Positions 49,903 through 58,473 of a DNA stretch of 64,000 bases are shown one piece after another. The position numbers and the translations under genes are program-made. The DNA is taken from contig NZ_KB894570.1 of the NCBI RefSeq assembly GCF_000374525.1, positions 558,001 to 622,000 on the forward strand, written 5' to 3'. The notes beneath the pieces were generated by a model. That model made no database searches and had not been told where the DNA came from. It was given only the letters and a program-made list of their open reading frames with translations. Source of the stretch: Amorphus coralli DSM 19760. GTDB lineage: Bacteria > Pseudomonadota > Alphaproteobacteria > Rhizobiales > Amorphaceae. Numbering within the stretch: position 1 is the first letter of the stretch; each line of letters starts with the position of its first letter.

Positions 49903-51441
49903 TCAGACGATGACCACCGCGCTTGCCTGATCGCCGAGGTCGGCGAGCTGATCCAGACGGCGGCGGATCGCGCCGCCGTCGAGGGCCTGCAGGTCGCGCG
50001 GAATGTGCAGCACGATGCGCTCGCCTTCCCGCACCACTTCGGTGCGCGGAATGATGCCGGGCATCGCGGCGGACAGGCTGTAGGCGAGCCGCATGGCGGC
50101 GCCAAGCATCCGTGCACGATACTTCAACCGGGCCGGCATGAGCCGCTGGATCGCGGGCAGTTTCGCCTCAGAGACTGTGCCGGCATAGCGATGGAAGATC
50201 GCGAGCGCGAGATAGCCGCGGCCGGGATGGTCGACGCCGGTAAAGGCCCCATTGGCGATCATCGCGACCGCCTGGTCTCCCCGGTAGTCGGGATGCGCCC
50301 GCCAGGCGACATCGGCCAGCAAACAGGCCGCAACGCGCAGGCGCTTCTCCGCCTCGGTCTCGTGGATGCCCAACGCCTCGAAGACCCCGGCCGTCCACGG
50401 TGCGAGTTCGCGGCTGTGCCTGGGTGACCGGGACCGCAGGTCGGCCAGTTCGGCGGCCGCGACGAGCAGCGGGTCTTCGGCGCGCGCCTCGGGCGAAAGC
50501 TTCTCGTAGAGGTGGCCCTCACGCAGGCCGAGCGCGGACAGCACGACGGCCTCTGGCCGGCCGATCTTCAGCACCTGCTCCAGCACCGCCGCGCCGAATG
50601 GCAGCAGCGCGCGACGCGAGCGGGACACGACGTCGATCCCGTCGATCGCGGCGATCTCCGATCGCACCACCATCCGGCAGAGCTCGAACGCCTCATCGGC
50701 GGGGATGGTGTAGTGGTGCATGATGTGCAGCGGGTAGTTCGTCCGCTGCATGTGGAGGTTCGCGAGCGCCCGCCAGGTGCCGCCGACGGCGTAGAACACC
50801 CGGCCTTCAGAGGCCTTCAGACAATCCGACGACTGCAGCAGATCCGCCGCCATCTTGCCCGCCTTGCGGGCCGATCCGCTGGCCGTTTCCGACAGCCGCA
50901 ATCCGCCGAGCGGAAAGGTTTCCCCCGCTCCGAGCGAATCTCCATTGATATCGATGAGTTCGAGGCTGCCGCCCCCCAGATCGCCGACGACGCCGTCCGG
51001 CTGCCAGAAGCTCGACGCCACGCCGAGCGCCGATACCTTGGCCTCTTCCTGACCGGACAGGACCTGCAGGCCGCCACCGGTGATCGCCGTGACCGCATCG
51101 ATGAAGGCCGCGCCATTCTCCGCGTCGCGCACAGCAGCGGTCGCGATGACGTCGAGCTTCGTCGCTCCGCTCTGGTCGGCCAGCTGGCGGAACCGGCGGA
51201 TGGCAACGAGCGCCGCCTCGACCGATTCGTCGGCAAGCCGGCCGTTCTCGGCGAGGCCCTTGCCAAGGCCGGCGAGGACCTTCTCGTTGAACAGGGGCGT
51301 CAGCGCTCGGGAGAGGCGTTCGTAGAGAACCAGGCGGACGGAGTTGGAGCCGATGTCGATGACGCCAACCGGTCCATAGCCCGGGAGGCGGCCGGGAGCG
51401 AAAGCCGCACTCGTGCCGGAGTCGGAGGTCTTTGTGACCAC
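49903..51441 (-). CDS. ppx: Exopolyphosphatase (Ppx/GppA family)
   Basis: 512 aa from GTG 51441, one base after the ppk stop (an alternative ATG at 51507 lies inside ppk). It has the ASKHA phosphate loop GVIDIGSNSVRLVLYE and second loop VGDLGGGSLELI, and a C-terminal HD-like helical domain. It degrades polyphosphate from the chain end or pppGpp. It is directly downstream of ppk, so synthesis and degradation of polyphosphate are co-encoded, as is usual in Rhizobiales. Confidence 0.95.
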   Translation of the reverse strand: MVTKTSDSGTSAAFAPGRLPGYGPVGVIDIGSNSVRLVLYERLSRALTPLFNEKVLAGLGKGLAENGRLADESVEAALVAIRRFRQLADQSGATKLDVIATAAVRDAENGAAFIDAVTAITGGGLQVLSGQEEAKVSALGVASSFWQPDGVVGDLGGGSLELIDINGDSLGAGETFPLGGLRLSETASGSARKAGKMAADLLQSSDCLKASEGRVFYAVGGTWRALANLHMQRTNYPLHIMHHYTIPADEAFELCRMVVRSEIAAIDGIDVVSRSRRALLPFGAAVLEQVLKIGRPEAVVLSALGLREGHLYEKLSPEARAEDPLLVAAAELADLRSRSPRHSRELAPWTAGVFEALGIHETEAEKRLRVAACLLADVAWRAHPDYRGDQAVAMIANGAFTGVDHPGRGYLALAIFHRYAGTVSEAKLPAIQRLMPARLKYRARMLGAAMRLAYSLSAAMPGIIPRTEVVREGERIVLHIPRDLQALDGGAIRRRLDQLADLGDQASAVVIV

Positions 51442-51442
51442 G

Positions 51443-53644
51443 TCAGCCTTGCCGCTGCATCGGTGTGGCGAAGGTGCGCGGGGAATCGGTCTGGATCGAC
51501 TGTCCACGACCGGAAAGCGACGGGTTCGTCATGAAATACTCGTGCGCGTTGAAGGGCTCTTCGCCCTCCGCCGGGATGATGCGGCGATGCCCACCGTTCG
51601 CCAGCAATTCCCAGCTCTGCTGGTTGTCCGTGATGTTCGCGACCATGATCTGATCGAGGATCTGGGCGTGAACCGTCGGGTTGTCGATCGGCGCCATGGC
51701 CTCGACACGACGGTCGAGGTTGCGCGGCATCAGATCGGCCGAGCCGATATAGACGATCGCCTGCGGCGACGGAAGGCCGAAGCCGTTGCCGAAGCAGAAG
51801 ATGCGGCTGTGCTCCAGGAAGCGGCCGACGATCGACTTCACCCGGATGTTGTCGGACAGGCCCGGCACTCCGGGGCGCAGGCAGCAGATGCCGCGCACCA
51901 CCAGGTCGATCTCAACGCCCTCCTGGCTGGCGGCGTAGAGCGCGTCGATGATCCGCGCATCGACCAGCGAGTTCATCTTCATCCACACCTGCGCCGGGCG
52001 CCCGGCCCGGGCGTGCTCGATCTCGCCCTCGATGTGTTCCAGCAGCCGGTTGCGCAGCGTGACCGGCGAAACGGCCATCCGCGACAGCTCCGCCGGACGG
52101 GCGTAACCGGTGATGAAATTGAAGATGCGCGCAACGTCCTGCGCCATCACCGGGTCGGCGGTAAAGAAGGACAGGTCGGTGTAGATCTTCGCGGTGATCG
52201 GGTGATAGTTGCCGGTGCCGATGTGGCAATAGGTGGCGAGCTGGCCGCCCTCCCGGCGCACCACCATCGACAGCTTCGAGTGGGTTTTCAGCTCGATGAA
52301 GCCGAACACCACCTGCACGCCGGAGCGCTCCAGATCGCGGGACCAGCGGATGTTGGCCTCTTCGTCGAAGCGCGCCTTCAGCTCGACCAGCGCCGTCACC
52401 GACTTACCGGCTTCCGCCGCCTCGCCCAGCGCCTTCACGATCGGGGAATCGTTGGAGGTGCGGTAGAGCGTCTGCTTGATCGCCACCACGTCAGGATCGC
52501 GGGCCGCCTGCGACAGGAACTGCACCACCGCGTCGAAGGATTCGTAGGGGTGATGGACGACGATGTCCTTCTGGCGGATGGCCGCCAGGCAGTCGCCGCC
52601 GTGTTCGCGGATACGCTCCGGGAAGCGGGGCGTGTACGGCTTGAACTTCAGGTCGGGCCGGTCGAGCCCGACGAGCTGCGACAGATCCTTGAGGGCCAGC
52701 CGGCCCTTGACGAGGAACATCTCGTCGCCGGACACGCCGAGCGCGGAAGCCACGAACTGGCGCAGCGTCTCGGGAGTGGAGGCTTCGATTTCCAGCCGGA
52801 TCACCGACCCGCGCCGGCGGCGCTTCAGCGCGCTCTCGAAGGTGCGGACAAGATCCTCCGCCTCTTCCTCGATTTCCAGATCGGAATCGCGCAGCACGCG
52901 GAACGCGCCCTTGCCCTTGACCTGGTAGGCGGGGAACAGCCGGCCAATGAACAGCGCAATGACGTTTTCCAGCGCCACGAAGCGGGCCGAGCTGTCGGTT
53001 TCGGAGACCGGGATGCGGATGAACCGCTCCACCTGGGCCGGAACGCGGATCAGCGCGATCATCGGCTCGGCGCCCGGCGCATCGAGATGGAAGACCAGCG
53101 AGAAGCCCAGATTCGGGATGAACGGGAACGGATGCGCGGGGTCGATGGCGAGCGGCGTCAGGACCGGGAAGATGTGGCCGAGGAAGTAGCGCTCGAGCCA
53201 TTCCTGATCGTCGCGCGTCAGCGTCTCGGGATCGCAGAGATAGATGTCGCTGTCTTCGAGCTCGCGCGACAGTTCAGCCCAGCGGCGCTGCTGGGCGCTC
53301 TGAAGCTTGCCGACCGCCTCGCCGATCCGGGCGAGCTGTTCCGACGGGGTCAGCCCGTCGTCGCTGCGCGTCTCCACCTTCTCGCGCTGCATCCCCTTCA
53401 GGCCCGCGACGCGCACCATGAAGAATTCGTCGAGATTGTTGGCCGAAATGGAGAGAAAGCGCAGCCGCTCAAGCAGCGGATGGTTCGGATTTTCCGATTC
53501 CTCCAGGACGCGCACGTTGAACTGGAGCCAGGACAGCTCACGATTCACGAAGCGCTCGGGCTGCGTGCGCAGCTCCTCGCCCGACATACCCTCAACGCTG
53601 ACGCTCTCCGCCGTCGCTGATACCTGTTCAGTGGTCGCGTCCAT
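51443..53644 (-). CDS. ppk: Polyphosphate kinase 1
   Basis: 733 aa. The four domains of PPK1 are complete: the N domain ([18 protein letters not shown]), head domain and two phospholipase-D-like catalytic domains with the phosphorylated histidine in [17 protein letters not shown] and [15 protein letters not shown]. It polymerises phosphate from ATP. It is upstream of ppx with 1-bp spacing. Confidence 0.97.
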   Translation of the reverse strand: MDATTEQVSATAESVSVEGMSGEELRTQPERFVNRELSWLQFNVRVLEESENPNHPLLERLRFLSISANNLDEFFMVRVAGLKGMQREKVETRSDDGLTPSEQLARIGEAVGKLQSAQQRRWAELSRELEDSDIYLCDPETLTRDDQEWLERYFLGHIFPVLTPLAIDPAHPFPFIPNLGFSLVFHLDAPGAEPMIALIRVPAQVERFIRIPVSETDSSARFVALENVIALFIGRLFPAYQVKGKGAFRVLRDSDLEIEEEAEDLVRTFESALKRRRRGSVIRLEIEASTPETLRQFVASALGVSGDEMFLVKGRLALKDLSQLVGLDRPDLKFKPYTPRFPERIREHGGDCLAAIRQKDIVVHHPYESFDAVVQFLSQAARDPDVVAIKQTLYRTSNDSPIVKALGEAAEAGKSVTALVELKARFDEEANIRWSRDLERSGVQVVFGFIELKTHSKLSMVVRREGGQLATYCHIGTGNYHPITAKIYTDLSFFTADPVMAQDVARIFNFITGYARPAELSRMAVSPVTLRNRLLEHIEGEIEHARAGRPAQVWMKMNSLVDARIIDALYAASQEGVEIDLVVRGICCLRPGVPGLSDNIRVKSIVGRFLEHSRIFCFGNGFGLPSPQAIVYIGSADLMPRNLDRRVEAMAPIDNPTVHAQILDQIMVANITDNQQSWELLANGGHRRIIPAEGEEPFNAHEYFMTNPSLSGRGQSIQTDSPRTFATPMQRQG

Positions 53645-53748
53645 CGGCCCCTCCAGTGTTCATCGCGCGGTCCTACACCCCGAGTATGACGGAATTTTCT
53701 CTCTCCCACGAAGTGGATGGGGAGAGTGTCGGGCCCTGCCCGGCCGGT

Positions 53749-54489
53749 TCAGCCCGCGCCGTCGCCCTCATCGTCCTCGCCGGCCTCGCCGACCAGGTCG
53801 CCAAGCCCCTCCTGGACCAGCACCTCGGCCGCCATCGGACGGGTGATTGGACGGCGGCGGGCCAGTCCCTCGCGGTCCAGCGCATCAACGACCCGAAGTG
53901 CTGCCTGAAAGGACCGTTCCATCCGGCGCACCAGATAGGCGACCACGGCGGAATCGACCGAAAGCTGGCGGTCGCGGAACAGCTTGCTGAGAACCCGCTG
54001 CAGAAGCGCGTCCTCTGGCTCGCCGATCACGGTCGGAGGAATTGCGCGCAGCCGCGAGGCGAGATCGCGGGTGCTGATGGTCCACTCCGAGGCGGGCACC
54101 CGCGCGGTGAGCAACAGGAACCCGCCCGCGGAAACGACAGCGTTGACAAGGTGAAACAGGACAGCTTCGTCGAGCGGCTCGCGGTCGCAGTCCTCGACCA
54201 CCAGAGTTCCGCCCCGGATCAGCGCGACGGGATCGCCATCGGCCAGGTCTGACGCGCGAACGATCGGAGCGTGTGCCTTTTCCGCCCAGAGCGAAGCAAG
54301 ATGGCTCTTGCCGGTGCCCTCCCCGCCGATGAGCAACGCGACATGATGCGGCCAGTCCGGCCAGCGCTCCAGCATCGTCCAGGCAGCCCCGTTGGAGGCG
54401 CCGACAACGAAATCCTCGCGTCGATAGGACGGCGACAGCGCGAGATGAAGCGGCAGTTGCCGCGGCCGCCCGTCTCCGCCGCCGCTCAC
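53749..54489 (-). CDS. hdaA: DnaA-related regulatory protein HdaA
   Basis: 246 aa from GTG 54489, which overlaps the PerM stop by GTGA; this rejects a much longer frame. It starts VSGGGDGRPRQLPLHL, containing the clamp-binding QLPLHL motif expected of Hda, and has an AAA+ core: Walker A GGEGTGKSHLASL, Walker B GGTLVVEDCDRE, and the arginine region RRMERSFQAALRVVDALD. It promotes ATP hydrolysis by DnaA at the sliding clamp to limit replication initiation. The gene order with PerM and a CDP-alcohol transferase is common in alphaproteobacteria. Confidence 0.93.
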   Translation of the reverse strand: MSGGGDGRPRQLPLHLALSPSYRREDFVVGASNGAAWTMLERWPDWPHHVALLIGGEGTGKSHLASLWAEKAHAPIVRASDLADGDPVALIRGGTLVVEDCDREPLDEAVLFHLVNAVVSAGGFLLLTARVPASEWTISTRDLASRLRAIPPTVIGEPEDALLQRVLSKLFRDRQLSVDSAVVAYLVRRMERSFQAALRVVDALDREGLARRRPITRPMAAEVLVQEGLGDLVGEAGEDDEGDGAG

Positions 54490-55640
54490 GGCTGCCCTTT
54501 GTGGGGCGGCGGCGCCATGGCTCCGCTGGACGGCGACAAAGGCACGCCGGCTGGCCCGGGGGGACGCGGCCGATCGTCCTCGTCCCCGTGATAGATGCGG
54601 CTCTCCTGGTAGCGCTTGATGAAGAACCGCACCAGAACGCCCACGGCGGCCGAAGCCGGTACGGCGATCAGCATGCCGGCAAAGCCGAACAGGTAGCCGA
54701 AGGCGAACAGCGCGAAGATCAGCCAAACCGGGTGCAGGCCGACACGTCCCCCGACAAGCTTCGGCTGCAGCACGTTGCCTTCGAGGAACTGGCCGAACAG
54801 GAAGATCGCAATGACGATGCCGATCATCACGGAGTCCGGCCAAAACTGGTTAAGCGCGACGCCGACCGAGACCGCGAAGCCGAGACCGGACCCGAGATAG
54901 GGCACGAAGGAGATGAGGCCGGCCATCAGGCCGATCATCAGCCCGTGATGCAGGCCGACCGCGACCAGCGCCACGGCATAGAACAGGCCCAGGATCAGGC
55001 AGAGCGAGACCTGGCCATGGATGAAGCCGGAAACCGCCCGGTCCATCTCGCGGAACAGCTCGCGGATGGTGTCGGCGTGCTCCCGCGGCAGCAGGCTGTC
55101 GAGCGAGGCGACCATCCGGTCCCAGTCGATCAGCAGGTAGAAGGCGATCACGGGGGTGACCACGACCAGCGAAAACACCGAGATGATCGCCTGGCTGCCC
55201 GACCAGACCGATTTCACGACGCTGCCGGCCCAACTCGCCCCCTGGCTGGCGAGGTTGGTTACCGCCGACTGTAGCTCGCGGGCATCCATGCCGAGCATCT
55301 CGGCCAGCCGGTTCGTCTCCGCGTGCTCGCTCAGGAAGGCCTGCAGCTGGGCGATGTAGCCCGGCACCTTTTCCAGGAAACCGGCGATCTGGTTGCCGAT
55401 GGCCGGGACGATGACGATCAAGCCGATGATGCCGACCATCAGGAAGACGATCAGGATGATGGACGTGGCGAGGATGCGGTTGATCCCGCGGCGCTGCATC
55501 CAGCGCGCGATCGGATTCAGGAGATAGGCAAGGAACATGCCCGCGACGAACGGCAGCAGGATGCCCTGAAACAGCCGCAGCAGGAGCAGGAATCCGATGG
55601 CCGCGACGACCCAGAAGACAATCTGGCGGCCCAGGGTCAC
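54486..55640 (-). CDS. AI-2E/PerM family transporter
   Basis: 384 aa from GTG 55640, overlapping the upstream stop by GTGA. It has about eight transmembrane helices in the AI-2E_transport (PerM) pattern: FQGILLPFVAGMFLAYLLNP, a large periplasmic loop, FVPYLGSGLGFAVSVG and LVGGRVGLHPVWLIFALFAF. The transported molecule is unknown. It is coupled on both sides in the CDP-alcohol transferase/PerM/HdaA operon. Confidence 0.94.
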   Translation of the reverse strand: MTLGRQIVFWVVAAIGFLLLLRLFQGILLPFVAGMFLAYLLNPIARWMQRRGINRILATSIILIVFLMVGIIGLIVIVPAIGNQIAGFLEKVPGYIAQLQAFLSEHAETNRLAEMLGMDARELQSAVTNLASQGASWAGSVVKSVWSGSQAIISVFSLVVVTPVIAFYLLIDWDRMVASLDSLLPREHADTIRELFREMDRAVSGFIHGQVSLCLILGLFYAVALVAVGLHHGLMIGLMAGLISFVPYLGSGLGFAVSVGVALNQFWPDSVMIGIVIAIFLFGQFLEGNVLQPKLVGGRVGLHPVWLIFALFAFGYLFGFAGMLIAVPASAAVGVLVRFFIKRYQESRIYHGDEDDRPRPPGPAGVPLSPSSGAMAPPPHKGQP

Positions 55641-56206
55641 GGTTTCGTATCCTTTTGCGGAAGGTCGGCCATGCTGCGCTCGCTCATGTAGCGGAGCCAC
55701 ACGACGAGATAGGCGGCGGCGGAGGCGGCCGTCAAGGCGGCGACCACCAGCACCATGACGGCACGCGGGCGCGCCAGTTCCAGCGGAAAGGCAAGGTCGG
55801 CCAGCACCAGCGCCGCCAGGAGGATCTGGGCAACGGTGTTGATCTTGCTAACGAATAGCGGGCGAATCGGAACCGTCTGACCGAGCAGGCTGGACACGAC
55901 GACGGCGGCGAGAATCAACACGTCCCGCGCCACCACCGCGGCGACCAGCCAGATCGGGATCTGCCCCACGATGCCGAGGCTGACGAAGATAGAAACCAGC
56001 AGCGCCTTGTCCGCCAACGGATCAAGATAGGCGCCCAAACGACTGGACAGGTTCCACTTTTTTGCAATGAAGCCGTCCAGTCCATCGGTCAAGCCGGCGA
56101 CGATGAAGACGGCGAACGCGACATCGTCGTAGCGTTCGATGATGGCCCAGACCACGACCGGGACCAGAAGAAAGCGCAACACCGTTAGGAGGTTGGGGAT
56201 CGTCAC
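55637..56206 (-). CDS. CDP-alcohol phosphatidyltransferase family protein (PgsA-like)
   Basis: 189 aa if started at GTG 56206 (MTIPNLLTVLRFLLVP); an earlier GTG at 56242 would add 12 residues and is the other option. The CDP-OH-P signature DG-x2-A...G-x3-D-x3-D is visible as TDGLDGFIAKK and SRLGAYLDPLADK. It has six membrane helices. It transfers a phosphatidyl group from CDP-diacylglycerol to an alcohol; glycerol-3-phosphate or cardiolipin-type acceptors are possible. It is divergent from purM. Confidence 0.9.
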   Translation of the reverse strand: MTIPNLLTVLRFLLVPVVVWAIIERYDDVAFAVFIVAGLTDGLDGFIAKKWNLSSRLGAYLDPLADKALLVSIFVSLGIVGQIPIWLVAAVVARDVLILAAVVVSSLLGQTVPIRPLFVSKINTVAQILLAALVLADLAFPLELARPRAVMVLVVAALTAASAAAYLVVWLRYMSERSMADLPQKDTKP

Positions 56207-56368
56207 GATGCGGACCACGCCTTCGCTGCTGTATTTGTGCACGATTTATGACATGCGTCCCGCGACCGTGCATCTGCCGATCGCGACCGGCAGCGATGTC
56301 AAAAGCCGATTGCATTCACCGGGCCATGCGGATTGGATGCGGCCAACGCCAACGGAGCCTGCCCTGAA

Positions 56369-57439
56369 ATGACCAATTCCCCGGACCGTCCGTCCGTCAC
56401 CTATGCCGATGCCGGCGTCGACATCTCGGCGGGCAACGCCTTCGTGCGGGCCATCGCGCCGCTTGCGAAGGCCACTGCCCGGGCGGGCGCGGACGCCTCG
56501 CTCGGCGGGTTCGGCGGCCTCTTCGATCTGAAGGCGGCCGGGTTCGACGATCCGCTTCTGGTGGCGGCAACCGACGGCGTTGGCACCAAGCTCAAGCTCG
56601 CCGGCGACACCGGCATCCACGACACGATCGGCATCGATCTCGTGGCGATGTGCGTCAACGACCTGATCGTGCAGGGTGCCGAACCGCTGCTGTTCCTCGA
56701 CTATTTCGGCTGTGGCCGCCTCGAGGTGGGAGTGGCCAGCGACGTGGTGAAGGGCATTGCCGAGGGATGCCGCCAGGCCGGTGCGGCGCTGATCGGTGGC
56801 GAGACCGCCGAAATGCCGGGCATGTACGCCCCCGGCGACTACGACCTGGCCGGCTTTGCCGTCGGTGCGGTGGAGCGCGGCCAGGTGCTGCCGCGCCCGG
56901 ACGTCGCGCACGGCGACAGGTTGATCGGCCTCGCCTCCTCCGGTGTGCACTCCAACGGCTATTCGCTTGTGCGCCGGATCGTGGAGCAGTCGGGGCTTTC
57001 GCTCGACGGCCCCGCCCCGTTCGATGACGGCCGCACGCTTGGCTCGGCACTCCTGGAGCCCACCCGCATCTACGTCGAGGCGCTCAAGCGGGTGTTTGCG
57101 CAACATCCCGGGGCGGTGAAGGCGCTGGCCCACGTCACCGGTGGCGGCATCACCGAGAACGTTCCGCGCGTGCTGCCGAAAACCTGTTCGGCCGCCATCG
57201 ATCTTCCGCGGATCACGGTCCCGCCGGTGTTTGCATGGCTGGCGGCAAGCGGTCCCGTCGATCCGTCCGAGATGCTGCGCACCTTCAACTGCGGGGTGGG
57301 CATGGTGGTCATCACGTCCGCCGACGATTTCGTAGCGGTTTCGGAGACACTCGCCGAGGCCGGCGAGACCGTCTTCGCGCTGGGCGAGATCGTCGAGGGT
57401 GACGGCGAGGTCGCGTATCGCGGCGCGCTTGCCCTGTGA
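56369..57439 (+). CDS. purM: Phosphoribosylformylglycinamidine cyclo-ligase
   Basis: 356 aa from ATG 56369 ([19 protein letters not shown]). It makes AIR in de novo purine synthesis. Conserved motifs include [42 protein letters not shown] and the family C-terminus. Its stop overlaps the purN ATG (TGATG). Confidence 0.97.
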   Translation: MTNSPDRPSVTYADAGVDISAGNAFVRAIAPLAKATARAGADASLGGFGGLFDLKAAGFDDPLLVAATDGVGTKLKLAGDTGIHDTIGIDLVAMCVNDLIVQGAEPLLFLDYFGCGRLEVGVASDVVKGIAEGCRQAGAALIGGETAEMPGMYAPGDYDLAGFAVGAVERGQVLPRPDVAHGDRLIGLASSGVHSNGYSLVRRIVEQSGLSLDGPAPFDDGRTLGSALLEPTRIYVEALKRVFAQHPGAVKALAHVTGGGITENVPRVLPKTCSAAIDLPRITVPPVFAWLAASGPVDPSEMLRTFNCGVGMVVITSADDFVAVSETLAEAGETVFALGEIVEGDGEVAYRGALAL

Positions 57440-58098
57440 TGGCCGCGTCCCGCACCCGGGTCGCCGTGCTCGTCTCCGGGCGCGGCTCCAACATGGCGGC
57501 GCTGATCGAGGCGGCGAAGGCCCCCGGCTACCCGGCCGAGATCGCGCTCGTCGTCTCCAACCGGCCGGACGCCGGGGCGCTCAAGACCGCCGCCGATGCG
57601 GGCATCGAGACCGCCGTCATCGATCACAAGGCATTCGGCTCAAAGGCCGACTTCGAGGCGGCCGTTGCGGAGCGGATCGAAGCGGCAGACATCACGCTCA
57701 TCTGCCTTGCGGGCTTCATGCGGGTCCTGAGCGCGTCCTTCGTGGAACGGTTCGCGGGCCGGATCGTCAACATCCATCCGTCGCTGCTGCCGTCCTACAA
57801 GGGGCTCGATACGCACGAGCGGGCGCTTGCCGACGGCGTGCGGCTCCACGGCTGCAGCGTGCACATCGTGAGCGCGGAGCTCGACGCCGGGCCCATCGTG
57901 ATGCAGGCGGCGGTGCCGGTCCTTTCCGACGACACACCGCAAACCCTTGCCGCGCGGGTGCTCCGATCCGAGCACGTGATCTATCCGCGCGCGCTCGCCG
58001 CGCTGGCCGACGGATCGGCGCGGCTGGTGGACGGAAAGGTGCTGTTCGATACGCAGGCTGCCCCGGCCGAGCCGCTCATATGGCCGACAATCGGCTGA
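57439..58098 (+). CDS. purN: Phosphoribosylglycinamide formyltransferase
   Basis: 219 aa from ATG 57439. It transfers formyl from 10-formyl-THF to GAR. It has LVSGRGSNMAALIEA, the catalytic NIHPSLLPSYKGLDTHERAL with Asn-His and the SAELDAGPIVMQAAVPV aspartate. It is translationally coupled to purM. Confidence 0.97.
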   Translation: MAASRTRVAVLVSGRGSNMAALIEAAKAPGYPAEIALVVSNRPDAGALKTAADAGIETAVIDHKAFGSKADFEAAVAERIEAADITLICLAGFMRVLSASFVERFAGRIVNIHPSLLPSYKGLDTHERALADGVRLHGCSVHIVSAELDAGPIVMQAAVPVLSDDTPQTLAARVLRSEHVIYPRALAALADGSARLVDGKVLFDTQAAPAEPLIWPTIG

Positions 58099-58118
58099 AC
58101 CGACCCCTATCGCTCGTC

Positions 58119-58433
58119 CTAGCGGGTGCAGGCGGCAATCGCCTTGTACATGGCATCGCGCACCGCACCGGTAAGCGGGGGCCCGATCGTCAGGGCTGAG
58201 ATCTGCCCCGCTGTCAGCGACGGCCCCGCCTTGCGCGCCGCGCATTGGCAACGCTTGGCAATCCCCTTGCTGTCGCCCTGCTTGCGATACTGATCGTAGA
58301 TGCACACGTCGACCAGCTTGCGCGACAGCGCCGCGTTGCTCTGCGCACTTGCCGGAGTGGCCATGACAAGGCCGCCAAGAACGCATGCCGCCACCGCCAG
58401 ATGCGTTGCCGACGCCGATACCCTGATCCCCAT
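58119..58433 (-). CDS. Small secreted protein of unknown function
   Basis: 104 aa from ATG 58433 (MGIRVSASATHLAVAAC), preceded by GGGAG; a GTG 8 codons earlier is an alternative. A signal peptide ends near TPASAQS. The mature part of about 70 residues has four cysteines (DVCIYDQY, KRCQCAARKAG, IAACTR), which suggests two disulfides in the periplasm. It is convergent with purN and downstream of the oxidoreductase gene. The function is unknown. Confidence 0.8.
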   Translation of the reverse strand: MGIRVSASATHLAVAACVLGGLVMATPASAQSNAALSRKLVDVCIYDQYRKQGDSKGIAKRCQCAARKAGPSLTAGQISALTIGPPLTGAVRDAMYKAIAACTR

Positions 58434-58473
58434 ACCCGACTCCCGAAACACCCTCACCCAGATCCTTTTCGGA

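Noticed and set aside
51413-53620. 735-codon plus-strand open frame opposite ppk
   Set aside because: Mirror frame of the polyphosphate kinase gene caused by codon bias; no motifs.
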